From Roseateles sp. (GTDB taxonomy: Bacteria > Pseudomonadota > Gammaproteobacteria > Burkholderiales > Burkholderiaceae_C), in contig JACDQM010000068.1 of the NCBI GenBank assembly GCA_015657635.1, positions 1 to 51,743 on the forward strand: DNA of 51,743 nt, read 5' to 3'. The translations under genes and the position numbers were made by a program. Under the pieces are notes generated by a model, which saw only the letters and a list, made by a program, of their open reading frames with translations, searched no databases and was not told the DNA's origin. Below are positions 8,677 through 19,056 of this stretch, one piece after another (position 1 is the stretch's first letter; each line of letters begins with the position of its first letter).

Positions 8677-9642
8677 TCAGGCCTGCTGCTGCAGCTGCTG
8701 CTCCAGCGCATGCAGCACCTGGTAGCAGGGCAGCACCTGGGCCACGCTGCCATTGGGCTCGCGGCCTTCGCGGATGGCGGCGAAGAACTCGCGGTCCTGC
8801 AGCTCGATGCCGTTCATCGACACATCGACCTGGGAGACATCGATCTTCTCTTCCTTGCCGTTGAACAGATCGTCATAACGCGCGATATAGGTGCCCGTGT
8901 CACCGATGTAGCGGAAGAAGGTGCCCAGCGGACCATCGTTGTTGAACGAGAGGCTCAAGGTGCAGATCGCACCATTGGCGGCCTTGAGCTGGATGCTCAT
9001 GTCCATCGCGATGCCCAGCGTCGGATGGATGGGGCCCTGGATCGCATGGGCCTTCACCACCGGCGAGCCGCACTGGTAGGCGAACAGGTCCACCGTGTGC
9101 GCGGCGTGGTGCCACAACAGGTGGTCGGTCCAGCTGCGCGGCTGGCCCAGCGCATTCATATTGCTGCGGCGGAAGAAATAGGTCTGCACGTCCATCTGCT
9201 GGATGTTGAAGGCGCCAGCGGCAATCTTCTTGTGCACCCACTGGTGGCTGGGATTGAAGCGGCGCGTGTGGCCACACATCGCGACCAGCCCCGTCTCGCG
9301 CTGCACCTGCACCACCTCCTCGCCATCGCGCAGCACATCGCACAGCGGAATCTCCACCTGCACATGCTTGCCGGCCTTCATGCAGGCGATGGCCTGCCGC
9401 GCGTGCATCTGCGTGGGCGTGCACAGGATCACCGCATCCACCTCGCGCAGCGCGAGTGCATCGCTCAACTCGGTGCTCACATGCCCGATGCCGTACTTGG
9501 CAGCGACTTCCTGGGTCTTCTCCAGATCGCGGCTGACCAGCGAGACCACCTCGACGCCGGCGATGTTCTTGATGCCGTCCAGATGCTTGATGCCGAAGGC
9601 ACCCGCACCGGCCAGCACGACCTTGATGGTTTTCTCTGCCAT
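8677..9642 (-). CDS. ligC: 4-carboxy-2-hydroxymuconate-6-semialdehyde dehydrogenase (LigC/PmdC)
   Basis: This 321-residue member of the Gfo/Idh/MocA family oxidises the ring-cleavage product of protocatechuate (as its hemiacetal) to 2-pyrone-4,6-dicarboxylate with NAD(P)+. The N-terminal Rossmann motif is GAGAFG at residues 11-16. The KxGKHVQVEIPL segment near residue 90 is in the position of the EKP motif of the family and is typical of LigC. The C-terminal half is the substrate and dimer domain. It lies 1 base after ligB, as in other lig/pmd clusters, which makes the assignment firm. Confidence 0.93.
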   Translation of the reverse strand: MAEKTIKVVLAGAGAFGIKHLDGIKNIAGVEVVSLVSRDLEKTQEVAAKYGIGHVSTELSDALALREVDAVILCTPTQMHARQAIACMKAGKHVQVEIPLCDVLRDGEEVVQVQRETGLVAMCGHTRRFNPSHQWVHKKIAAGAFNIQQMDVQTYFFRRSNMNALGQPRSWTDHLLWHHAAHTVDLFAYQCGSPVVKAHAIQGPIHPTLGIAMDMSIQLKAANGAICTLSLSFNNDGPLGTFFRYIGDTGTYIARYDDLFNGKEEKIDVSQVDVSMNGIELQDREFFAAIREGREPNGSVAQVLPCYQVLHALEQQLQQQA

Positions 9643-9643
9643 A

Positions 9644-10955
<1,312 letters not shown>

Positions 10956-10961
10956 GGTGCT

Positions 10962-11903
10962 TCAGCCTTTGCTCATTTCTTCGGGCCAGTACAGGCGCAT
11001 CGGGTTGTCGACCAGCAGCTTCTTCTGCAGTTCGGGCGTGCGGGCGATCTGCGGGATGAAGTCCACCAACAGGCCGTCGTCCGGCATATGGTCCTTCAGA
11101 TTGGGGTGCGGCCAGTCGGTGCCCCACAGCACGCGGTCCGGAAAGGCCTCGACCACGCGCCGCGCGAAGGGCACGACGTCCTGGTAGGCAGCCTGCTGGC
11201 CATTGAGCGCCTTGGGGCCGGTCAACGACAGCCGCTCCGGGCAGGAGACCTTGCTCCACACATTCGGATGCTCGCGCATGAACTTCAGGAACAGCGCGAA
11301 CTCCGGGCCGTCGATGGGCTTGCTGACGTCGGGGCGGCCCATATGGTCGACGACCACGGTGGTGGGCAGCGCGGTGAAAAAGTCCCACAGCTCGGGCAGG
11401 TCCACCGCCTCGAAATAGATCACCACATGCCAGCCCAGTTTGGCGATGCGCGCGGCAATCTCCATCAGCTCGTCCTTGGGCGTGAAGTCCACCAGACGCT
11501 TGACGAAGTTGAAGCGCACGCCGCGCACGCCAGCGGCATGCAGCTGCTGCAGTTCATCGTCGCTGATCGAGCGGCGCACCGTGGCCACGCCGCGAGTCTT
11601 GCCGCCCGAGGCGATGCAGGCGTCGACCATCGCGCGGTTGTCGGCGCCATGGCAGGTGGCCTGCACGATCACATTGCGCACAAAGCCCAGCTGCTCGCGC
11701 AGTGCGAAGAGCTGCAGCTTGCTGGCGTCGCAGGGCGTGTACTTGCGCTCCGGCGCATAGGGGAACTCGGCGCCTGGGCCGAAAACATGGCAGTGCGCAT
11801 CCACGCTGCCTGCGGGCAGCTGGAAACGCGGCTGGCTCGGGCCTTCAAACCAGTCCAGCCAGCCGGCTGTCTTCTGGAAGTCACCCGAAGTGGGCTTGCT
11901 CAT
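10962..11903 (-). CDS. ligI: 2-pyrone-4,6-dicarboxylate hydrolase (LigI/PmdD)
   Basis: This 313-residue amidohydrolase-superfamily enzyme hydrolyses the lactone 2-pyrone-4,6-dicarboxylate to 4-oxalomesaconate. The HxH element is DAHCHVFGPG with His37 and His39, and the C-terminal catalytic Asp is in LWGTDWPHPN. LigI-type enzymes work without a tightly bound metal. The position between ligA and the DUF1932 gene, with gaps of 6 and 7 bases, places it in the pathway operon. Confidence 0.95.
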   Translation of the reverse strand: MSKPTSGDFQKTAGWLDWFEGPSQPRFQLPAGSVDAHCHVFGPGAEFPYAPERKYTPCDASKLQLFALREQLGFVRNVIVQATCHGADNRAMVDACIASGGKTRGVATVRRSISDDELQQLHAAGVRGVRFNFVKRLVDFTPKDELMEIAARIAKLGWHVVIYFEAVDLPELWDFFTALPTTVVVDHMGRPDVSKPIDGPEFALFLKFMREHPNVWSKVSCPERLSLTGPKALNGQQAAYQDVVPFARRVVEAFPDRVLWGTDWPHPNLKDHMPDDGLLVDFIPQIARTPELQKKLLVDNPMRLYWPEEMSKG

Positions 11904-11910
11904 GATGGGG

Positions 11911-12852
11911 TCAGTCCTTGCTAGATGTCTTGGTGTTCACTTGCGCCAGGATGCGGTCAGCTTCCACGCGCCAGTCGGGGCTGCGCGCAAAGCCCTTGCC
12001 GCCCTTGGCGCCAAAGAGCCCCGCGTCGGCCAGGTCGGCCACCCAGGCCTGGCGCTCGGCGGTGCCGCTGGCGCTCCAGGGCTCAAGGCCGGCCTCGCGC
12101 ACGGTCTCGGCCACCTCGCGCACTTCCTCGCTGCGGCGGCGGCCATGTTCGATGACGCGCTGGAAGAAGTAGCTCGCCTGCTCTTCCCAGGCGATGCCGG
12201 GGAAGGTCTCGTGCAGCGAGGCGATCAGCGCGTCCTCAACGCCGTAATGGCGCGCCGCCGTGAAGCTCTCGATCACCATGGCCTCCAGGCCCTTGATCAT
12301 CTCGCTGCGGCACATCTTGGTGGCCGAGGCCACGCCCAGCTTGTCGCTCGCCACCTTGGCGGCGAAGCCCAGCGCGTTCAGCGGCGCCAGCAGCGCGGCG
12401 GCATCAGGCCCGCCCAGCAGCAGCGGCACCTGGATGCGATACGGCGGCACGCTGGTCATCACCGCGCCTTCGACATAGCGGCCGCCGGCTTCGTTGACGG
12501 CTTGCGCAGCGCGCTGCTTGGCGCCCGGCGACGCGCTGTTGAAGTCGAGGAAGAAGGCGCCCTGCTTGATCGCCAGCGCGCTGGCCTTGGCCACGGCCAC
12601 CGCCTGGCTGGCGGTGACAGCGCTGACGACCACATCGCTGCGCATCGCCAGCTCGGCATGCGAAGCGGCCAGCCAGACGCCGAACTCACCTGCATGTTGG
12701 CGCAGGCTCACCGCGCTGGCGGGCTGCTCCACCTTGAGGTCGTAGGCGCTGACGGCCACGCCTTGCGCGCGCAGGTCCTCGGCCAGGATGCGGCCGACCT
12801 CGCCGTAGCCGATCAGGCCCACATGCCAGCTCTTGGGATCAACGATGGGCAT
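11911..12852 (-). CDS. 6-phosphogluconate dehydrogenase-like NAD(P)-binding protein with DUF1932 domain
   Basis: This 313-residue protein begins with a Rossmann fold (GLIGYGEVGR, about residues 12-21). Its C-terminal helical domain matches what is known as DUF1932. The SATKMCRSEMIKG segment near residue 190 is where beta-hydroxyacid dehydrogenases keep their catalytic Lys. The ATG at 12852 is chosen because longer frames run into ligK. It lies inside the protocatechuate operon between ligK and ligI, yet the classical pathway has no step for it. A role in oxidising or reducing a side product, or in an extra branch, is inference. The fold is clear; the substrate is unknown. Confidence 0.8.
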   Translation of the reverse strand: MPIVDPKSWHVGLIGYGEVGRILAEDLRAQGVAVSAYDLKVEQPASAVSLRQHAGEFGVWLAASHAELAMRSDVVVSAVTASQAVAVAKASALAIKQGAFFLDFNSASPGAKQRAAQAVNEAGGRYVEGAVMTSVPPYRIQVPLLLGGPDAAALLAPLNALGFAAKVASDKLGVASATKMCRSEMIKGLEAMVIESFTAARHYGVEDALIASLHETFPGIAWEEQASYFFQRVIEHGRRRSEEVREVAETVREAGLEPWSASGTAERQAWVADLADAGLFGAKGGKGFARSPDWRVEADRILAQVNTKTSSKD

Positions 12853-12862
12853 CGCCGGACAC

Positions 12863-13546
12863 TCAGTCGATGTAACGCAGACCGGCCTGGGCCAGCGGCT
12901 CGCGCATCTTGTACATGTCCAGGCCCAGCACGCCGGACGCCAGCTTGGCGCGCTTCTCGCCCTCGAAGGACTCGCGCGCAGCCGCGGCAGCGGCCACCTC
13001 GGCGGCACGCGCCGACGGCACACAGACCACGCCATCGTCGTCGGCGACGATCACGTCACCCGGCGTCACCCACATGCCGGCGCAGACCACCGGGATGTTC
13101 ACCGAGCCCAGCGTGGCCTTGATGGTGCCCTTGGCGGACACGGCCTTGCTCCACACGGGGAACTGCATCTGCTGCAGCGTCTTCACATCGCGCACACCGG
13201 CGTCGATGACCAGCGCCCGCGCGCCGCGCGCCTGGAAGGAGGTGGCCAGCAGATCGCCGAAATAGCCGTCCGTGCAGTCGGCGGTGACGGCGGCAACAAC
13301 GATGTCACCCGCTTGGATCTGCTCGGCCGCGACATGCATCATCCAGTTGTCGCCCGGCTGCAGCAGCACCGTCACTGCCGTGCCCGAGACCTGGGCGCCG
13401 GCGTAGATCGGGCGCATATAGGGCTTGAGCAGTCCCACGCGGCCCATGGCCTCATGCACCGTGGCCGATCCGTACTGGGCCAGCTGGTCGGCTGCAGCCC
13501 GGTCGGCGCGCTGGATGTTGCGGTAGACGACTCCGAGTTCGTACAT
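12863..13546 (-). CDS. ligK: 4-carboxy-4-hydroxy-2-oxoadipate aldolase (LigK/PmdF)
   Basis: This 227-residue class II aldolase of the RraA-like fold splits 4-carboxy-4-hydroxy-2-oxoadipate into pyruvate and oxaloacetate, the last step of the pathway; relatives also act on 4-hydroxy-4-methyl-2-oxoglutarate. Typical segments are [20 protein letters not shown] (about residues 65-84), DGYFGDLLA near 95 and VIDAGVRD near 115, where Arg and Asp bind the substrate and divalent metal. GGGAG lies just upstream of the ATG. Family length is matched. Confidence 0.93.
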   Translation of the reverse strand: MYELGVVYRNIQRADRAAADQLAQYGSATVHEAMGRVGLLKPYMRPIYAGAQVSGTAVTVLLQPGDNWMMHVAAEQIQAGDIVVAAVTADCTDGYFGDLLATSFQARGARALVIDAGVRDVKTLQQMQFPVWSKAVSAKGTIKATLGSVNIPVVCAGMWVTPGDVIVADDDGVVCVPSARAAEVAAAAAARESFEGEKRAKLASGVLGLDMYKMREPLAQAGLRYID

Positions 13547-13574
13547 GGCGGCTCCCTTCTGTTCTTGTGCTTGA

Positions 13575-14621
13575 TTACAGGCCCTTGGCCTTCAACGCCA
13601 TGTCCAGGCGGCTGAACACGCGGCGCGCGTTGCCCTCGTAGATCTGGTAGCGCTCTTCCTGGTTGAGATTGGCGGTGGCCTCGATATAACGCTTGGTGTC
13701 GTCGTAGTAGTGCCCGGTGGTCGGGTCGATGCCGCGCACAGCGCCGATCATCTCGCTGGCGAAGAGCACGTTCTTCACCGGGATCACGCGGGTGAGCAGG
13801 TCGATGCCGGGCTGGTGGTAGACGCAGGTGTCGAAGAAGATGTTGTTGAGCAGGTGCTCGTCCAGCAGCGGCTTCTTCATCTCCTGCGCCAGGCCGCGGA
13901 AACGGCCCCAGTGGTAAGGCACAGCGCCGCCGCCGTGCGGGATCAGGAACTTCAGCGTCGGGAAATCCTTGAACAGATCGCCGCTCAGGCACTGCATGAA
14001 GGCGGTGGTGTCGGCGTTCAGGTAGTGCGCGCCGGTGGTGTGGAAGCAGGCGTTGCAGCTGGTGCTGACGTGGATCATCGCCGGGATGTCGTACTCGACC
14101 ATCTTCTCGTAGATGGGGTACCAGTGGCGGTCGGTCAGCGGCGGGCTGGTCCAGTGGCCGCCGGAGGGGTCGGGGTTCAGGTTGATGCCGACGAAGCCGT
14201 AGTCCTTGACGCAGCGCTCCAGCTCGGGGATGGATGTCTTGGGGTCCACGCCCGGCGACTGCGGCAGCATGGCCGCGCCGATGAAGTGATCCGGAAAGAG
14301 TTCGCTGACCCGGTAGCAGAGCTCGTTGCAGATCGCGGCCCAGGTCGACGAGGTCTCGAAGTCGCCGATGTGATGGGCCATGAAGCTGGCGCGCGGGCTG
14401 AAGATGGTCAGGTCGGAGCCGCGGGCTCTCATCAGCTTGAGCTGGTTGGTCTCGATGGACTCGCGCAGTTCGTCGTCGCTGATCTTCAGGTCGGCGGGCT
14501 TGGGCTTCTGGCTGGGGTCCTTCAGCGCAGCGATCTGCAGATCGCGCCAGGCACCCAGGGCGGCGGGCGCGGTGGTGTAGTGGCCGTGGACATCGATGAT
14601 CAGCGGCTTGGCTTGGCTCAT
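13575..14621 (-). CDS. ligJ: 4-oxalomesaconate hydratase (LigJ/PmdE)
   Basis: This 348-residue amidohydrolase-superfamily protein hydrates 4-oxalomesaconate (after tautomerisation) to 4-carboxy-4-hydroxy-2-oxoadipate. The HxH motif is DVHGHY with His12 and His14. Further conserved segments are NPDPSGGHW, the MIHVSTSCN strand end and [14 protein letters not shown]. It is related in fold to ACMS decarboxylase but matches the LigJ subgroup in length and motifs. AGAAGG precedes the ATG. It lies between galD and ligK. Confidence 0.93.
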   Translation of the reverse strand: MSQAKPLIIDVHGHYTTAPAALGAWRDLQIAALKDPSQKPKPADLKISDDELRESIETNQLKLMRARGSDLTIFSPRASFMAHHIGDFETSSTWAAICNELCYRVSELFPDHFIGAAMLPQSPGVDPKTSIPELERCVKDYGFVGINLNPDPSGGHWTSPPLTDRHWYPIYEKMVEYDIPAMIHVSTSCNACFHTTGAHYLNADTTAFMQCLSGDLFKDFPTLKFLIPHGGGAVPYHWGRFRGLAQEMKKPLLDEHLLNNIFFDTCVYHQPGIDLLTRVIPVKNVLFASEMIGAVRGIDPTTGHYYDDTKRYIEATANLNQEERYQIYEGNARRVFSRLDMALKAKGL

Positions 14622-14670
14622 TGCTTTTTACCTTCTCTCTCCGGAATGTTCTGTCGGGCTTGGGCCTGGC

Positions 14671-15810
14671 TCAGCGACCGGCCCAGAGCGAGCCGGGCAC
14701 CAGCACCTCGCCGCGCATCAGCGCGCGCGCGGTGCGCAGCAAGGCAGCTTGCGTGACGGTCTGCGGGTCAGCCGGGTCAGTGGCCAGCGCCACGCTGAAT
14801 TCCCCGGTGGGATGCTCGACCGAGACATTGAAGGCGCCACTCGCATCAGCAGCAGGCATTTGCACGACGCCCTCGCAGACCGTGCCCTTGAGCACGCAGG
14901 CCGTGCCCACGGAGACGGCGGCCAGCACGCCGATGGCGTCATGGCAGACATGCGGAATGAAGCTGCGCGTGCTGATCGCCCCACCTGAGCGCGGCGGCGC
15001 GATCAGCGTCATCTTGGGATAGTTCTTCTGGCTCACATCGCCCAGGCCCATCTGCAGCGAGACGGCCAGGCGCAGCGCCTCGATGCGGGTCTTCAGCTCG
15101 CTGTCGGCGTTCAGCTCGGCCACGCTCTCGTAGCCCGTGCGGCCCATGTCCTCGGCTTTGAAGATCACCAGCGGCATGCCGTTGTCGATGCAGCTCACCT
15201 CGATGCTGAAGGGCGCGAAGCCCTCGCCTTCGACGCTGATCGTGTCCTTCACATGGCCGGTCGGCAGCAAGCCCGAGCAGACCGAGCCCGCGGTGTCGAG
15301 GAAGTTGATCGTGATCGGTGCCGCACTGCCCGGCGCACCATCGATGCGCGCACTGCCTTCGTACTCGACATGGCGCTGACCGTCGGCGCCCATGGGCGTC
15401 TGCACGGTGATATCGGCCGCCATATCGGTGTTGAGCGTCAGCACGCGGTAGCTGCTGGTGTCGCCCTGCGCTTGCACCAGGCCCATCTCCAGCGCGAAAG
15501 GCACGACGGCGGCCAGCATATTGCCGCAGTTGGGGGTGGTGTCGACCGTGTCCTTGTCCGGCTGCAGCTGCGCGAACAGGAATTCAAGGTCGATGTCGGC
15601 GCGCGCGCTCTTGCCAACGATGCCGACCTTGCTGGTCAGCGGATGCGCGCCTCCGACGCCGTCGATCTGGCGCCGGTCGGGCGAACCCAGCGCGGCCAGC
15701 AGCACGCGGTCGCGCGTGGCCACATCGGCCGGCAGGTCGCTGGCCCGAAAGAACGGCCCTTTCGAGGTGCCGCCACGCATCAGCAAGCAGGGGATCGCAG
15801 TCTGCTTCAT
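14671..15810 (-). CDS. galD: 4-oxalomesaconate tautomerase (GalD/LigU/PmdU, PrpF family)
   Basis: This 379-residue PrpF-family isomerase of the diaminopimelate-epimerase fold converts tautomers or double-bond isomers of 4-oxalomesaconate so that LigJ can hydrate it. The diagnostic MRGGTSKGPFF lies at residues 11-21, GGAHPLTSKVGI near 52-63 and NCGNMLAAV near 95-103. The ATG at 15810 follows AGGAGAC; the frame extends further back into the LysR region without a better start. It is the first gene of the minus-strand operon and is divergent from the LysR gene. Confidence 0.93.
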   Translation of the reverse strand: MKQTAIPCLLMRGGTSKGPFFRASDLPADVATRDRVLLAALGSPDRRQIDGVGGAHPLTSKVGIVGKSARADIDLEFLFAQLQPDKDTVDTTPNCGNMLAAVVPFALEMGLVQAQGDTSSYRVLTLNTDMAADITVQTPMGADGQRHVEYEGSARIDGAPGSAAPITINFLDTAGSVCSGLLPTGHVKDTISVEGEGFAPFSIEVSCIDNGMPLVIFKAEDMGRTGYESVAELNADSELKTRIEALRLAVSLQMGLGDVSQKNYPKMTLIAPPRSGGAISTRSFIPHVCHDAIGVLAAVSVGTACVLKGTVCEGVVQMPAADASGAFNVSVEHPTGEFSVALATDPADPQTVTQAALLRTARALMRGEVLVPGSLWAGR

Positions 15811-15920
15811 TCTTGTTTGTCTCCTGGCTGCGCATTGTGGGAAGGCTGTGCCAACTGTCCAAGCCCCGATCAACGCTAGCTGCTATGCCGATGCGGCATG
15901 GCTCAGGGCAGAATCTAGCC
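15811..15920. promoter_or_regulatory. Divergent promoter region with LysR-type operator candidate
   Basis: These 110 bases separate galD (minus) and the LysR gene (plus) and must hold both promoters. An inverted repeat, ATGCCG-ATG-CGGCAT, at 15885-15899 has the size and symmetry of a LysR-family recognition site and lies 21 bases before the regulator start, a usual place for autoregulation. No convincing -35/-10 pairs were picked out by eye. Confidence 0.5.
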
Positions 15921-16818
15921 ATGGATCTCAAGCAACTCGAATACTTCGTCCAGGTCGCTGAGCAGGGCAGCTTCAGCCGCGCTGCCGACCAGCTCGGGGT
16001 CGCCCAGCCGGCGCTGAGCCGCCAGGTGCGGGCGCTGGAGGTGGAGCTGCGCGAAACCCTGCTGCTGCGCAACGGCCGCGGCGTCACGCTGACCGAGCCG
16101 GGCCGGCAGCTGCTGGCACGCGGCCGCGACATCCTGCAGCTCGCGCTGGCCGCGCAGCAGGAAATCGGTGCCCGCCGCGACGAGCCGGTGGGGCAGATCG
16201 TTGTCGGCCTGCCGCCCAGCCTGGCGCGGCGCATCACCGTGCCGCTGATCGAGCATTTCCAGCGCGCCATGCCGCGAGCCAAGCTGGCCGTGGTCGAGGG
16301 TTTCTCCACCCATATCTGCGAGTGGCTGGGCACCGGCCGGGTGGATCTGGGGCTGGTCTACAACCCGGAGCCCAGTCCGGCGATCGAGATCACGCCCGTG
16401 CTGCAGGAAAAGCTGATGCTGGTCGGCCCTAGTGCCGAAATGGCGCGGCTGGGTGGACGCAGCGTGCCGCTGGTGGAGCTGGCCCGGCTGCCGCTGGTAC
16501 TGCCGCAATGGGGCCACAGCTTCAGGCGCCTGATGGAGACGCAGGCGGCGCTGTCTGGCGTCAAGCTGCAGATTGCCTGGGAGGTATCCAGCGTGCCCAC
16601 GATTCTGGACCTGGTGCGCGCGCCACGGCTATGCGGCCTTGACGGGCAGCGCCTTGAGTGCCGATTCGCAGCCCGATGGCCTGGCCCAGGCCACCATCAC
16701 GGCGCCCGAGATCTTCAGCACGCTGTGCCTGGCCAGCAGCGCGCAGAAGCGCCGCAATGCGCTGCACCTGCGCACCGCCGAGGCGATCACGGCCCTGTGC
16801 CGCGGCGAGGAGTGCTGA
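15921..16818 (+). pseudogene. LysR-family regulator of the protocatechuate operon, frameshifted near its C-terminus
   Basis: The N-terminal winged HTH is intact: it begins MDLKQLEYFVQVAEQGSFSR, followed by AADQLGVAQPALSRQVR and so on. The effector domain reads normally to LDLVR near residue 233. Then the frame shifts at about 16617-16625; in the +1 frame the expected continuation HGYAALTGSAL runs to the stop at 16816-16818. Restoring GG would give LVRAGHGYAAL and a protein of about 299 residues, the normal length. As written, translation continues out of frame to 16970 with Arg/Pro-rich nonsense. The gene is divergent from galD, so it is the probable activator of the operon. A base-call error is as likely as a real mutation. 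Confidence 0.85.
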
Positions 16819-16833
16819 GCGCGGCGAAGCCGC

Positions 16834-19056
16834 TCAGGCGTGCTGAGCCAGCCAGGCCAGCAACGCGGGCTCGTCCAAGGGCCGCGAATACAACCAGCCC
16901 TGCACTTCCTCGCAGCCCAACGCCTTCAGTGCCTGCGCCTGCTGTTCGGTTTCCACGCCTTCGGCCGTGATGCTCATGCCCAGGCTGTGCCCGAGGCCGA
17001 TCACCATGCGCGCGATGCTGTCGTCCTTGTGCATTTCGTCGACAAAGCTGCGGTCGATCTTCAGGCGTTGCGCCTGCAGGCTGCGCAACACACTCAGCGA
17101 TGAGAAGCCGGTGCCGAAGTCGTCGATCGCCACCGTCACGCCCAGGGCTGCAATCTCCACCAGCAGCGCGCTGATCAGCGCCAGATCGTCGGCCGCCATC
17201 GACTCAGTGATTTCCAGCTCGACCTGCGAGGGCGGCACCGCGGCCTCAGCCAGGGCCTGGCGCAGCACCTGGGTGAAACCAGGCTCGCGCAACTGCGCCT
17301 GGGAAACATTGATGGCCATGCTGAGCTCAAGGTGACCGGCCGCACGCAAGCGCGCCAGCTGGTTGCAGGCGGCATGCAGCACATAGGTGCCCAGGGCCAC
17401 CATCAGCCCGGCCTTCTCCGCCAGCGGAATGAAGCGATCAGGCGGCACGAACTGCCCGTCCGGCCGGCGCCAACGCAGCAAGGCCTCGACGCCGCTGGCG
17501 CGCCCGTTGGCCAGGTGCAGCTTGGGTTGGTAGACCAGGAACAGGTGCTGGGCATCGAATGCGTCGCGCAAGCCGGCCAGCAGATGCATGCGCTCGCGCG
17601 CGTCCTGGCCCATCAGCGCTGAGAAGTAGACCGCGTTGCCGCGCTTGTGCAGCTTGGCCTGCTTCAGCGCGACATGCGCGTCCTTCAGCAGCTCGGTGCC
17701 GCTGCGTTGCCGCTCGGCCAGCTGGACCAGGCCACTGCTGGCACTGATGCGCAGACGCTGATGCTGGACCGCGAACACATCGCTGAACAGACGCTGCAGC
17801 CGCTCTGCGCAGACCTCGTCCGAAGGGCCGAGTACACCGAACACATCGCTGCCGACGCGAGCCAGCGTGGACTGCGGCAGCGCGGATGACAGTCGCGCGG
17901 CGACAGCGCGCAGCACGGCGTCTCCGAAGTCATGGCCCAGCGTGTCGTTGATGGCGGAGAACTCGTCGATGTCCAGCAGCGCAAGTGTCGTCGGGCGTGC
18001 GTGCGAGCTGGCCGCCGCCAGCAGTTCGATCAGGCGATTCAAATTGGGAATTCGCAGCAGCGGGTCCACATAGGCCTGATCCACCAGGCGCCCGTACAGC
18101 AGCACGTTCTGCAGCCCGACCGAGGTGCTGGCGCAAAACACGTCCAGCAGATGACAGTCCTGCGGCTCCAGCTCTCGACGCACATCGACGTAGGCGGCCA
18201 TGCCACGGCCATCCTCGGTCGAGAAGTAGAGCAGCAGCGGCGATTCATGGCGGCTGCTGCGCTCGTTCAGGCACTGCTGCAGCGCCTGCTGCACGGCTGG
18301 CAGGTTCAAGTCGCTCAAGGGTTGCTGGATCAGGTGGCTGAACTGCCCCGAGGCCGCGATGACGCGCGCCGGCTCGCTGCCTTCCTCAAGCCCGGCCTGC
18401 GCGCAGATCAGGCCGTCAGGTTCAACATTCAGCAGTGCACTGAGCTGTCCGATGACACCCTGGGCAAACAGCTGCATGCCGTGCAGCTTGGTCAACGCGG
18501 TGCTGGCCTGGACGACGGTCTCCAGCCCGCGCCGCATCTCTTCGTGCGAACGCATCTGCCGGTAGGCGCGCACCGCCGACGTCAGGCTGGTGAACAGCCG
18601 CACGCGCGTCAGCTCGGACTTGGTCTTGTAGTCATTGATGTCGTAGTTGCGGATCGTGTCCAGCTCAGGCGCATAGCCCGGCTGACCGGTCCTCAGGATG
18701 ATGCGCAAGGCGCTGCGCCGCAGCACGTCGCGCACATGCACTACCAGACGAAGGCCGGCGTCTTCCGCCTCCATCACCACGTCGAGCAGGATCACTGCCA
18801 GATCCTCGTTCGCTTCGACGATTTCGCGCGCCTGCGCACCAGAGAACGCATGCAGCAAGTGCAGCGGGCGCCCTTCCACCAGCAAGCCGCTCAGCGCGAG
18901 TTCGGTGGCGTTGTGTACATCGACGTCGTCGTCAACGATCAGCACGATCCACGGCTTCTCAGCACCGATCACTGGCGCGGCATGGGCGAGGTCTTCCTCG
19001 ATCAAGAGCAACTCGTCGTCGTCGTCGAGCGTGTGAATCGGTTCGGACTGAATCAT
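16834..19056 (-). CDS. Response regulator with DUF3369, degenerate GGDEF and EAL domains
   Basis: This 740-residue cytoplasmic signalling protein has a receiver domain first, with acidic pocket Asp42-Asp44 and phospho-acceptor Asp92 (LLDVVME). A DUF3369 sensor-like region (about 165-320) follows, then a GGDEF domain (about 325-475) whose active site reads GSDVF at 401-405, so cyclase activity is unlikely. The EAL domain keeps EALLRW at 523-528 and DDFGTGFSS further on, so it should hydrolyse cyclic di-GMP. No membrane segment is present. It is a single-gene unit, and a cognate kinase is not adjacent. Output is inferred as phosphorylation-controlled phosphodiesterase. Confidence 0.92.
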   Translation of the reverse strand: MIQSEPIHTLDDDDELLLIEEDLAHAAPVIGAEKPWIVLIVDDDVDVHNATELALSGLLVEGRPLHLLHAFSGAQAREIVEANEDLAVILLDVVMEAEDAGLRLVVHVRDVLRRSALRIILRTGQPGYAPELDTIRNYDINDYKTKSELTRVRLFTSLTSAVRAYRQMRSHEEMRRGLETVVQASTALTKLHGMQLFAQGVIGQLSALLNVEPDGLICAQAGLEEGSEPARVIAASGQFSHLIQQPLSDLNLPAVQQALQQCLNERSSRHESPLLLYFSTEDGRGMAAYVDVRRELEPQDCHLLDVFCASTSVGLQNVLLYGRLVDQAYVDPLLRIPNLNRLIELLAAASSHARPTTLALLDIDEFSAINDTLGHDFGDAVLRAVAARLSSALPQSTLARVGSDVFGVLGPSDEVCAERLQRLFSDVFAVQHQRLRISASSGLVQLAERQRSGTELLKDAHVALKQAKLHKRGNAVYFSALMGQDARERMHLLAGLRDAFDAQHLFLVYQPKLHLANGRASGVEALLRWRRPDGQFVPPDRFIPLAEKAGLMVALGTYVLHAACNQLARLRAAGHLELSMAINVSQAQLREPGFTQVLRQALAEAAVPPSQVELEITESMAADDLALISALLVEIAALGVTVAIDDFGTGFSSLSVLRSLQAQRLKIDRSFVDEMHKDDSIARMVIGLGHSLGMSITAEGVETEQQAQALKALGCEEVQGWLYSRPLDEPALLAWLAQHA

